DNA of 7,663 nucleotides. Origin: Thermoguttaceae bacterium (GTDB lineage: Bacteria; Planctomycetota; Planctomycetia; Pirellulales; Thermoguttaceae). The number at the start of each line of letters is the position of its first letter. Within the stretch, counting starts at the first letter, position 1. The translations under genes and the position numbers were made by a program. The DNA lies in contig JAQVID010000125.1 in assembly GCA_028695865.1 (NCBI GenBank), positions 1 through 7,663 on the forward strand, in the 5' to 3' direction. Below the pieces are notes generated by a model. That model ran no database searches. It had not been told where the DNA came from and was given only the letters and a program-made list of their open reading frames with translations. Shown here one piece after another: positions 1 through 5,891 of the stretch.

Positions 1-1167
1 TTTCGGGGCGTCTTTGGCCAATTCGTCGTAAACAGCTTTGGCCATGGTGGGTGTGAAGTCCTTCGAAGCCAGACCGTAACGACCGCCAATCACTTTCGGC
101 ATGGCTCCGTCCCAGCTTTGATTCAAGGCGGCAACGACATCGAGATAAAGCGGCTCGCCCAGCGAACCGGGTTCTTTGGTCCGGTCGAGAACGGCGATCT
201 TTTTGACCGTCTTCGGCAGTGCCGCACAGAATGCCTTGGCACAGAATGGACGGTACAAACGAACGTTGACCATACCAATCTTCTTGTCGTTTCCGACAAA
301 ATCGAGATATTCTTCAACAATACCGCTTCCGCTGGCCATAACGACAATAACGTTTTCGGCATTGGGATCACCATAGTAATCGAACAGGTGATACTGGCGG
401 CCGGTCAAAGCGGCGAACTTGTCCATGTTCTTTTGGACGATCCCGGGCACAGCGTCATAAGCGGCATTACAGATTTCACGAGCCTGGAAGTAAACGTCCG
501 GATTTTGGGCAGAGCCGCGGAGCACCGGATTACATGGATTAAGAGCATGATTACGGAACGCTTTGATTGCTTCCATATCGAGCATGGCGGCGACGGTTTC
601 GTCGCTGAGTTTTTCCATTTTATTGACTTCGTGGGAAGTACGGAAACCGTCAAAGAAATGAATGAACGGAATCTTGGCTTCATAAGTTGAAGCGTAAGAA
701 ATAAGGGCTGTATCGTGCGTTTCCTGAATCGTACCGCCGCAGAGCATGGCCCAACCGGTGGAACGGGTAGCGTAAATATCGCTGTGGTCGCCAAAGATTG
801 AAAGGGCATGAGCCGCAACGCAACGGGCTGAAACGTGGAATACGGTCGAGGTTCGTTCACCGGCGATCTTGAACATGTTCGGGATCATCAGAAGCAGACC
901 TTGGGACGCGGTAAATGTACAGGTCAACGCTCCACCCTGAAGTGAACCGTGAACGGCTCCGGCGGCTCCCGCTTCGCTTTGCATTTCCACCACGTGCGGT
1001 ATGGTTCCGAAAATGTTTTTCTTTCCCTTGGCGGCCCAATCGTCGGTCAATTCACCCATCGTCGAAGACGGTGTAATCGGGTAAATCGCCATGACTTCAT
1101 TGCAAAGATGTGCTACCAATGAGGCAGCTTCATTTCCGTCACACATGACAAAGCTTTTTTCACTCAC
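1..1167 (-). CDS. nifJ: Pyruvate:ferredoxin (flavodoxin) oxidoreductase, N-terminal part (3' end beyond window)
   Basis: This cytoplasmic enzyme oxidatively decarboxylates pyruvate with CoA to acetyl-CoA and CO2, passing electrons to ferredoxin or flavodoxin. The 389 visible codons cover domain I and the start of domain II; the full single-chain enzyme is usually about 1170-1230 residues. Motifs seen: YPITPSSTMGE at residues 29-39, EMQSEAGAAGAVHG at 61-74, FTASQGLLLMIPNM at 85-98, ARCVAAHALSIFGDH from 114, then HFFDGFRTSHE, GSAQNPDVYFQ, VRLYRPF and LDRTKEPG. These closely follow the Desulfovibrio africanus enzyme as I remember it. Its pyruvate/TPP-site residues Thr31, Glu64 and Arg114 correspond to T32, E65 and R115 here. 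The FeS-cluster and TPP domains lie outside the window. The GTG start at 1165-1167 is chosen because AGGAG sits 7 nt upstream and no in-frame ATG precedes M8. It is transcribed divergently from the other genes. The symbol nifJ follows common usage and does not imply nitrogen fixation. Confidence 0.97.
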   Translation of the reverse strand, partial: MSEKSFVMCDGNEAASLVAHLCNEVMAIYPITPSSTMGELTDDWAAKGKKNIFGTIPHVVEMQSEAGAAGAVHGSLQGGALTCTFTASQGLLLMIPNMFKIAGERTSTVFHVSARCVAAHALSIFGDHSDIYATRSTGWAMLCGGTIQETHDTALISYASTYEAKIPFIHFFDGFRTSHEVNKMEKLSDETVAAMLDMEAIKAFRNHALNPCNPVLRGSAQNPDVYFQAREICNAAYDAVPGIVQKNMDKFAALTGRQYHLFDYYGDPNAENVIVVMASGSGIVEEYLDFVGNDKKIGMVNVRLYRPFCAKAFCAALPKTVKKIAVLDRTKEPGSLGEPLYLDVVAALNQSWDGAMPKVIGGRYGLASKDFTPTMAKAVYDELAKDAPK

Positions 1168-1173
1168 GACATT

Positions 1174-1179
1174 TCTCCT
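1174..1179 (-). promoter_or_regulatory. Ribosome binding site that decides the GTG start of PFOR
   Basis: The minus strand reads AGGAGA here, with 7 nt between AGGAG and the GTG at 1167. An ATG at 1172-1170 lies too close to this site and is out of frame; it opens only ATG-TCG-TGA, whose TGA overlaps the GTG codon. The GTG is therefore the better start, although the two-codon ORF on top of it is odd. Confidence 0.7.
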
Positions 1180-1197
1180 ATTGCTCTTTTACATAGC

Positions 1198-1233
1198 GGA
1201 ATACTTGCGACGATCTTGACGCGAGAGTATTCC
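1198..1233 (-). promoter_or_regulatory. Inverted repeat / hairpin in the PFOR leader
   Basis: GGAATACT (1198-1205) and AGTATTCC (1226-1233) are perfect 8-bp inverted arms. In an alternative fold, seven outer pairs continue into TTGCG/CGCGA with a 2-nt bulge, giving about 12 pairs. The element ends 31 bp before the GTG start of PFOR. A TATAGT-like -10 (minus strand, 1252-1247) lies just upstream, but I find no good -35 for it. The element could be an operator or a leader RNA structure. Confidence 0.4.
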
Positions 1234-1503
1234 CGGTTAAAACAATACTATAAAAAATTGTCTTCGCAACGATAGCCTGACCACGATTATTTTTACATCG
1301 CGCAGGAGACCGAAGGAAAACTGTTACACGCTTATTTGGTGTTTTCCCGGAAAGCGTTCTTCCCCATGGGAGAAAAACTCCCCAAGAGAGAAAATCCCCA
1401 ACATAAATATTCTATATATCATAACAGATTTACACCCTATCGACAAGCACCCCCAACGCAGCCGGAGAGAGCAGAACAGCTTTTTGGGGATAAGACAGTT
1501 GTG

Positions 1504-1540
1504 AATAGTGCAGCGATAAAACAAAATCGCACACACTATT
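1504..1540. other. Imperfect hairpin, unknown role
   Basis: AATAGTG (1504-1510) pairs with CACTATT (1534-1540), and GCGAT (1513-1517) pairs with ATCGC (1526-1530). The internal loop is CA/ACA and the terminal loop is 8 nt and A-rich. Twelve pairs in 37 nt is more than expected by chance in this AT-rich stretch. No T-run follows, so it is not a typical intrinsic terminator. It could be an operator dyad or part of a structured RNA. Confidence 0.4.
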
Positions 1541-1777
1541 GGTAAATAACACTGGTAAACAGGTTTTTATCTGAATTTATCTGTGAAAACATAAACTTGG
1601 AACTGATTTTGGACATCTTTCGTTGAAGAAACATCCCGTTGTTTTCGGCAATTTTAGAGTTGTTTTTTGAGGTGCTGTCGAATCTTTCTTCCTGAACTGT
1701 TTGATTGATGATTGTCACTTACATTGTGTACATGTCTGGTACTAACCGGTTCGTTATTTGCATGTTGTATTTGTAAT

Positions 1778-1799
1778 CGAATATTCTCAAAATATTTCG
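1778..1799. promoter_or_regulatory. Operator-like dyad upstream of the TIM-barrel gene promoter
   Basis: CGAATATT (1778-1785) faces AATATTTCG (1791-1799) across a 5-nt CTCAA spacer; the arms are complementary apart from one extra T. The dyad centre is about 55 bp upstream of the expected transcription start of the candidate promoter at 1809-1837, a usual place for an activator site. The regulator is unknown. Confidence 0.35.
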
Positions 1800-1808
1800 T
1801 CTGATCAA

Positions 1809-1837
1809 TTGACTTGCCGATGTTTTTCTGTTAGATT
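1809..1837 (+). promoter_or_regulatory. Candidate sigma70-type promoter for the TIM-barrel gene
   Basis: TTGACT (1809-1814) matches the -35 consensus at five of six positions. After a 17-nt spacer, TAGATT (1832-1837) matches the -10 consensus at four of six. Transcription from about 1844 would leave a leader of roughly 70 nt before the ATG at 1915. Planctomycete promoters are poorly defined, so this rests on resemblance to the general bacterial consensus only. Confidence 0.4.
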
Positions 1838-1903
1838 CGTATTATTGGTTTTTGCCTGCGGATTCTGTTAGTTTACGCTATCGAGACAGACCGGTATTGA
1901 AAC

Positions 1904-1909
1904 AAGGAG
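1904..1909 (+). promoter_or_regulatory. Ribosome binding site fixing the ATG at 1915
   Basis: AAGGAG with a 5-nt spacer precedes the ATG at 1915. The reading frame is open further upstream to a TTG at 1852, but that start has no Shine-Dalgarno sequence and would put 21 polar, arginine-containing residues before the signal peptide. Confidence 0.75.
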
Positions 1910-1914
1910 AAAAA

Positions 1915-3522
1915 ATGATTGTTAAACAACTGATTGGAAAATTGACCTTAAAAACCGTTTTTCTGATGACGATGGCCGTATTGCCGGTGGTTACCGCTAC
2001 CGCTTGGAGTCAGGAGCTTTGGACGCCTCCCCAAATCAAAATGATTGACTTGTCGTGGTCAAATCCGACGGTCGATTTTCTCGCCAAGAATGTTCAGGAC
2101 ATCGAAAAAAGTTGTCCCCTGGATGGTGTGACTGTTCGTTTCGGCGGAATCAACGCCGAGACCGGGAAGAAATTTATTGCCTCCGGTGCCATGAATAAGA
2201 GTCCTTGGAAATACGAATCGTTTCAAAAGGATATCGAGCTTTACAAGACAATCAAATTTACGAAACTGACCGATAATTTCTTCTATACAACCGTTAGCCC
2301 GGGCAACGCCGAATGGTTTAGCGACGCCGATTGGGCCGCCGTCTGCGGTAATTACGGTATTGCCGCCCGCATTGCCAAAGAGACCGGAATGCGTGGAATT
2401 TGTTTTGATATTGAAGAATACGGGATAAAATTCTGGGATTTTTCCACGATCAAAACCGGTCAATCTTATGAAGACGCGTACAAAATAGCGCGCAAACGCG
2501 GTCAGGAATGGGGCAAGGCTGTTTTCGCGGCCTATCCGGAAGTTGCCGTTCTGGCCCTGCACATGATGTCATACGGAAACAAGGCGACTTCATTGACGGT
2601 ACCGTTTTTCAATGGTGTTATGTCGGTTATGCCCAAAACGGCAACGCTTCACGACGGCCTGGAAAGCGCAAGCTATCACGCCAAACAGGCGACCGATTAC
2701 GACCGGATGATGACCTTGCTTTATCGACAATATCTCAATCGCGTGGAAAAATCGAATCTGGATGTTTACAGAACGCAGGTCAAAATGGCACCTGGTTATT
2801 ATTTGGATGGAATCTATCCGACCAAAAAAGAGTCGTATTGGCACCGTATTCTTGTTTCCGAGATCAAGGATGACCCCAACGGTTTTCTGCGACGTATTTT
2901 GATGTCCGGGGTTAAGGTCGCGGACGAATTTGTTTGGATTTATGGTGAAAAAGGCGCTTGGTGGAAAGGAACTTCTTTTCAAACCTGGGAAGAGCGGTCG
3001 CCCGGTATTACTGCCGCGGTGCTGTCTGTCAAAGACCCTTATTCGCTTGATCTTTCCACTCGTGTGAATTTGATGAAAAATCCTGAATTCAAAGAAAAGA
3101 AGAAAAACTGGTCTTTTTGGCAAATTGAACAGGAGAAAAAAGGAACTACAGTGCCGGGCAAAGGTTTTGAACAAGAAGGTCTGCTCAAAATTCAAGGGGT
3201 GACCAGTGGCTGTTTTACTCAGCAGATTGCGGTTGAGCCCGGGAAAACGTACCTGTTCCGTGTTACTGCCCGATACGAAACAGCGACTTCCGGCTTCTGC
3301 TCCGGAACCATCGCGTTTATGGATAAAAACAAGGTCTGGAACAATATGTCGGCCAAGCAAAACATGATGTTCATGCAAAAAGAACAGGGAGCCTGGTCGA
3401 CGAAATTGATCTGTTTTACTGTCCCGCAAGATTCGTATTTTGCTTCCGTTCAGATGGGCGCAAACAATCTTGGAAAAGACGGAATCGTTGCTTTCCAAAA
3501 CATTGCGCTTTATGAGCTTTGA
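1915..3522 (+). CDS. Secreted glycoside-hydrolase-like TIM-barrel protein with C-terminal jelly-roll domain
   Basis: The 535-residue protein starts with a Sec signal peptide: K4, K9 and K13, then a hydrophobic stretch to about residue 28, with likely cleavage after A30 (TATA before WSQ). Residues from about 40 to 375 look like a TIM-barrel hydrolase, with alternating strand-like segments: KMIDLSW near 42-48, GVTVRFGG at 71-78, GICFDIEEYG near 161-170, VLALHMMSYG near 211-221 and DEFVWIYGEKGAWW from 337. D165, E167, E168 and E338 sit at strand ends and are candidate acidic catalytic residues. From about 384 to the end, a segment opening with NLMKNPEF and containing QQIAVEPGKTYLFRVTARYE resembles CBM4/9-like jelly-roll domains. 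I do not recognise a GH family, so substrate and activity are unknown. It could also be a non-catalytic glycan-binding protein. It is likely exported and has its own promoter region and a strong ribosome binding site. Confidence 0.72.
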   Translation: MIVKQLIGKLTLKTVFLMTMAVLPVVTATAWSQELWTPPQIKMIDLSWSNPTVDFLAKNVQDIEKSCPLDGVTVRFGGINAETGKKFIASGAMNKSPWKYESFQKDIELYKTIKFTKLTDNFFYTTVSPGNAEWFSDADWAAVCGNYGIAARIAKETGMRGICFDIEEYGIKFWDFSTIKTGQSYEDAYKIARKRGQEWGKAVFAAYPEVAVLALHMMSYGNKATSLTVPFFNGVMSVMPKTATLHDGLESASYHAKQATDYDRMMTLLYRQYLNRVEKSNLDVYRTQVKMAPGYYLDGIYPTKKESYWHRILVSEIKDDPNGFLRRILMSGVKVADEFVWIYGEKGAWWKGTSFQTWEERSPGITAAVLSVKDPYSLDLSTRVNLMKNPEFKEKKKNWSFWQIEQEKKGTTVPGKGFEQEGLLKIQGVTSGCFTQQIAVEPGKTYLFRVTARYETATSGFCSGTIAFMDKNKVWNNMSAKQNMMFMQKEQGAWSTKLICFTVPQDSYFASVQMGANNLGKDGIVAFQNIALYEL

Positions 3523-3527
3523 TATGC

Positions 3528-3615
3528 AAGTGTCTGGCGAGGATTTATTCAAGAGTGACTTGATATGTTTGGATATTGTTTTCATACATAAAAGACACTG
3601 AATGACAACCTCGCC
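3528..3615 (+). other. Interleaved inverted repeats between two genes (possible pseudoknot)
   Basis: Two perfect 7-bp arm pairs lie in the order A-B-A'-B'. AGTGTCT (3529-3535) pairs with AGACACT (3593-3599), and the adjoining GGCGAGG (3536-3542) pairs with CCTCGCC (3609-3615). The order fits an H-type pseudoknot or two competing stems. It sits just after the TGA at 3520-3522 and ends 46 bp before the LRR start. Single 7-bp matches are common by chance in 140 bp; only the adjacency of the arms makes this notable. There is no T-run for a terminator. Confidence 0.25.
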
Positions 3616-3661
3616 TGCCGATTTCGTCTGCTGATTCATTCGTACAATAAGGAACGAAACG

Positions 3662-4696
3662 ATGAGTATTTTTTGCTTTCGATCGAATGCGGTTTTCCGT
3701 CCGTTCGTTGGGGTGATTGGCGGTCTTATCCTGGGGTCTTTCGTGTTCTGCGGTTGTTGTCAGGAATGTTCTACCGGGACCCCGAATTCTGTTAAGCCGG
3801 CCGAACAAACCAAACCCGCACCCGCGGACCAGGGTAATGAAAATGTCCCAAATACTTCGCGACGCGAAACGTCTCCGGTTCAAACGATACCCGAAGAGAT
3901 AAAAAAGGACACGGTTAAAAGTGATGTACCGGTCACGCTGGAAACGTGTGGTGCCAAAGTCGATTTCAATAAGGACGGAACGGTCAAGGCAGTCGATTTT
4001 TCCAGCGCGAAACTTTCGGCGGACTCGGTTTTTAACGAGGCCGATCTTGTGAAATTGAGCTCTGCCCGGGTGGTACGCGGAAGCGGCCCGATCTTTCCGG
4101 CTGTCTTTAAGGCGTGCGGTTCCATGAATCGTTTGACTGAATTTCTTTGGACCCAGCCGGCGGCCGACGCAAAGAATTTCGATTTTTTCTCCTCAAAGAG
4201 CGAATTGAAAAAAATTCGGTTGACCGGTTTGAAGACCGATTCCGTTGCCCAAGTCGTGAAAACACTGGGGACCGTTACGGTACTGGCTGACTTGGATGTA
4301 AGCGGCACATCGCTTGGCGATACGGACCTGGCCCAGTTCGCTGTCGGAGGTTTTACAAAACTTGTCCGACTCAACTTGTATCAAACCGGAACAACTGATC
4401 GCGGAGTCGAGTCGCTCGTTCCATTGGCAGGGCAACTTGTCTGGCTCAATCTGGACGCGACAGCCGTTACCGACGCGGGCTGCAAGCATATCGCGAAATT
4501 CACAAGTTTGACTTTTTTGCATTTGGGACGGACTGCGATTTCCGACGTGTCCGCCGGGACAATTGGTTCGATTTCTTCCCTGAAAAAACTGCATGTAACG
4601 CGTACCGCCATGACCGCCAAAGGCTTTGATGTGCTCAAGGAAAAACTTCCGGGGTGCGAAATTGTAACCGTGGCCGCCGATCAGGAAAAGAAATAA
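3662..4696 (+). CDS. Secreted or membrane-anchored leucine-rich-repeat protein
   Basis: This 344-residue protein has a hydrophobic N-terminus (about residues 12-30) ending in FCGCCQEC. C32, in FCG-C, would be a poor lipobox cysteine, so a lipoprotein or a simple membrane anchor are both possible. A Pro/Lys/Thr-rich linker (about 37-85) leads to GAKVDFNKDGTVKAVDFS (97-114), the kind of segment that often opens planctomycete LRR domains. Clear repeats begin with L at 208, 234, 259, 283 and 307, about 24-26 residues apart, for example LVWLNLDATAVTDAG and LTFLHLGRTAISD. LPGCEIV near 329-335 looks like a C-terminal cap. Such domains bind proteins or other ligands; the partner is unknown. The ATG at 3662 has AAGGAA 7 nt upstream. 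A 139-bp gap separates it from the TIM-barrel gene, and a tandem repeat array follows it. Confidence 0.82.
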   Translation: MSIFCFRSNAVFRPFVGVIGGLILGSFVFCGCCQECSTGTPNSVKPAEQTKPAPADQGNENVPNTSRRETSPVQTIPEEIKKDTVKSDVPVTLETCGAKVDFNKDGTVKAVDFSSAKLSADSVFNEADLVKLSSARVVRGSGPIFPAVFKACGSMNRLTEFLWTQPAADAKNFDFFSSKSELKKIRLTGLKTDSVAQVVKTLGTVTVLADLDVSGTSLGDTDLAQFAVGGFTKLVRLNLYQTGTTDRGVESLVPLAGQLVWLNLDATAVTDAGCKHIAKFTSLTFLHLGRTAISDVSAGTIGSISSLKKLHVTRTAMTAKGFDVLKEKLPGCEIVTVAADQEKK

Positions 4697-4731
4697 TCCG
4701 GAAAAGTTGCTCCCAAAAGAAAATATCCGAC

Positions 4732-5033
4732 GTAAGACCGTTTTTTTACCGATGCTTCCGTTTTTGGCGATTTACTCCCCGTTTACCTTCGGAAAACGGG
4801 GAATTCAGGTCGCACAACACGAAAAGCAGTAAGACCGTTTTTTTACCGATGCTTCCGTTTTTGGCGATTTGCTCCCCGTTTACCTTCGGAAAACGGGGAA
4901 TTTCAGGTCGCACAATACGAAAAGCAGTAAGACCGTTTTTTTACCGATGCTTCCGTTTTTGGCGATTTGCTCCCCGTTTACCTTCGGAAAACGGGGGAAT
5001 TCAGGTCGCACAACACGAAAAGCAAGTAAGACC
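4732..5033. repeat. Tandem array of three ~98-bp hairpin-bearing units
   Basis: Unit 1 is 4732-4828 (97 bp), unit 2 is 4829-4926 (98 bp), unit 3 is 4927-5025 (99 bp), and GTAAGACC at 5026-5033 begins a fourth. The units differ by one or two substitutions and single-base insertions: an A/G change before CTCCCC, an extra T in unit 2, an extra G and an extra A in unit 3, and CACAACACG versus CACAATACG. Each holds a hairpin (4776-4802, 4873-4899, 4971-4997) with CCCCGTTT against AAACGGGG, an A-A mismatch, two more G-C pairs and a TTC loop. Each also has a run of seven T about 30 nt before the hairpin. Because 97 and 98 are not multiples of three, the same DNA is read in different frames, so it is not coding. 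No T-run follows the stem on either strand, which argues against ordinary terminators. Unit 1 begins 35 bp after the LRR stop codon. Confidence 0.93.
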
Positions 5034-5042
5034 AATACAGGA

Positions 5043-5083
5043 CGCGGCGATTGTATTTCTCCAGAGCAGAGAAAGTTGCCGCG
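5043..5083 (+). promoter_or_regulatory. Long hairpin upstream of the DUF1080 gene
   Basis: CGCGGCGAT (5043-5051) pairs with GTTGCCGCG (5075-5083), including two G-T pairs, and TTTCTC (5056-5061) pairs with GAGAAA (5069-5074). The loop is 7 nt and a TGTA bulge lies on the left side, giving 15 pairs in 41 nt. It starts 10 bp after the repeat array and ends 50 bp before the DUF1080 start. No T-run follows directly; one occurs more than 20 nt later. It could be a leader structure or a factor-dependent termination site. Confidence 0.4.
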
Positions 5084-5133
5084 CTTAACTTAATTGCAAG
5101 ACTCAATTTTTTACAGGACCCAAAGGTGTATTT

Positions 5134-5838
5134 ATGAAGAGACATTTGATCCTTTTGACCGCAATGACAGCCTTGTTGACGGCGTTTGCTTTTTCATCGC
5201 TTTCAGCACAAGAGGAAGGCTTCGTTTCGCTGTTTAACGGGAAAGACCTGACCGGCTGGAAAGGCGACCAATCAATCTGGAGCGTTGAAAATGGAGCTAT
5301 TGTCGGTAAAACGACAAAAATCCCGTACAATCATTCGCTGGCGTACAAAGACGAATTCGGCGACTTCATTCTGCGTTTCGACTACCGCTTGGCCGACCCC
5401 ACTGCGGGCAACTCCGGTTTTTATTATCGCGGTTGGTATCTGAATGATTCCAAACCGTATCAGATGGGCGGCTATCAGGCCGACTTCGACTCGAAGGCAA
5501 CCTATTCGGGTATCGTCTACGGGGAATCGCTTCGCGGGATTCTTGCTCTTCGAGGAACAATCTCTTATATTGGCGATAATCACAAGCCGGTCGCTATGGA
5601 GCAGTTTGCCCAAAATGAAGACTTGAAGAAATTTGTTAAATTGGGAGACTGGAATTCTTACGAGGTGATTGTTCGAGGTTATCTCTTCATCCATAAGATC
5701 AATGGTAAGGTCATGAGTGTTTTGATTGACGCGGATCAGAAAACCCGACGCGCTTCCGGTATGATTGGTATTCAGGTTCACGTTGGTCCGCCCATGAAAG
5801 TTGAAGTGAAAAACATCCGAATCAAGGAACTGAAATAA
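5134..5838 (+). CDS. Secreted DUF1080 (3-keto-disaccharide hydrolase domain) protein
   Basis: The 234-residue protein has a signal peptide (R3, hydrophobic 5-20, cleavage likely after A25 in SLSA before QEE) followed by a single domain filling the rest. The opening FVSLFNGKDLTGWKG (30-44) is the hallmark of DUF1080 (PF06439), supported by WSVENGAIVG, FGDFILRFDYRL, NSGFYYRG (93-100), MGGYQADFD (111-119) and the C-terminal GIQVHVGPPMKVEVKNIRIKEL. Family members adopt a concanavalin-like jelly-roll fold. Some cleave 3-keto-glucosides or 3-keto-disaccharides made by sugar 3-dehydrogenases; many remain uncharacterised. No 3-dehydrogenase is visible in the window, so this substrate is inferred from the family. 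The length is typical for a one-domain member. The ATG is preceded by AAAGGTG with about 5 nt spacing. The next gene begins 53 bp downstream on the same strand, so the two may share a transcript. Confidence 0.9.
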   Translation: MKRHLILLTAMTALLTAFAFSSLSAQEEGFVSLFNGKDLTGWKGDQSIWSVENGAIVGKTTKIPYNHSLAYKDEFGDFILRFDYRLADPTAGNSGFYYRGWYLNDSKPYQMGGYQADFDSKATYSGIVYGESLRGILALRGTISYIGDNHKPVAMEQFAQNEDLKKFVKLGDWNSYEVIVRGYLFIHKINGKVMSVLIDADQKTRRASGMIGIQVHVGPPMKVEVKNIRIKELK

Positions 5839-5891
5839 TTCGCGTTTCGTTGTGACGCGTCGTTGCCAGAGCCGCTTGGGAGCCCTTTATT

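Larger units (their letters stand above)
1168..1914. other. Long divergent intergenic region, no convincing gene
   Basis: About 750 bp separate the divergent PFOR and TIM-barrel genes. The stretch is AT-rich with short homopolymer runs. The small ORFs in it (such as 1324-1536 minus and 1336-1545 plus) overlap each other on opposite strands and show no recognisable protein pattern. I see no tRNA. The region holds a dyad in the PFOR leader (1198-1233), a small GGGAG-AAAAA-CTCCC hairpin (1368-1382), two near copies of AAAA(C)TCCCCAA (1374-1385 and 1391-1401), a larger hairpin (1504-1540), two TTTATCTG copies 10 bp apart (1566-1573 and 1576-1583), a perfect AACCGGTT palindrome (1744-1751) and a dyad just upstream of a candidate promoter (1778-1799). 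It is probably regulatory for both genes; a small RNA is possible but unproven. Confidence 0.6.

Noticed and set aside
118..690. Plus-strand open reading frame of 190 codons
   Set aside because: It lies antisense to PFOR, whose match to the family is unmistakable.
1324..1545. Overlapping small ORFs on both strands (about 70 codons each)
   Set aside because: They overlap each other on opposite strands, have no clear ribosome binding site and resemble no protein I know.
1852..1914. Upstream TTG start extending the TIM-barrel protein by 21 residues
   Set aside because: It has no Shine-Dalgarno sequence and would bury the signal peptide; the ATG at 1915 has AAGGAG at the right distance.
2590..3639. 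Antisense open reading frame of 349 codons opposite the TIM-barrel gene
   Set aside because: The plus-strand frame has a signal peptide, a good ribosome binding site and recognisable domain patterns; the antisense translation shows none of these.
4776..4997. Array of intrinsic terminators
   Set aside because: The stems are GC-rich, but no T-run follows them on either strand; the T7 runs lie about 30 nt before the stems.
4732..5033. CRISPR array
   Set aside because: The units are almost identical over their whole length, with no variable spacers, and there is no cas gene.
4654..5088. Open reading frame of 144 codons running through the tandem repeats
   Set aside because: It starts inside the LRR gene in another frame and has no ribosome binding site. 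Unit lengths of 97 and 98 bp make the same DNA be read in different frames, so the repeat is not conserved as protein.
5854..5861. GACGCGTC palindrome between the DUF1080 and fusion genes
   Set aside because: It is a single 8-bp palindrome with no promoter or other context, so it can easily arise by chance.
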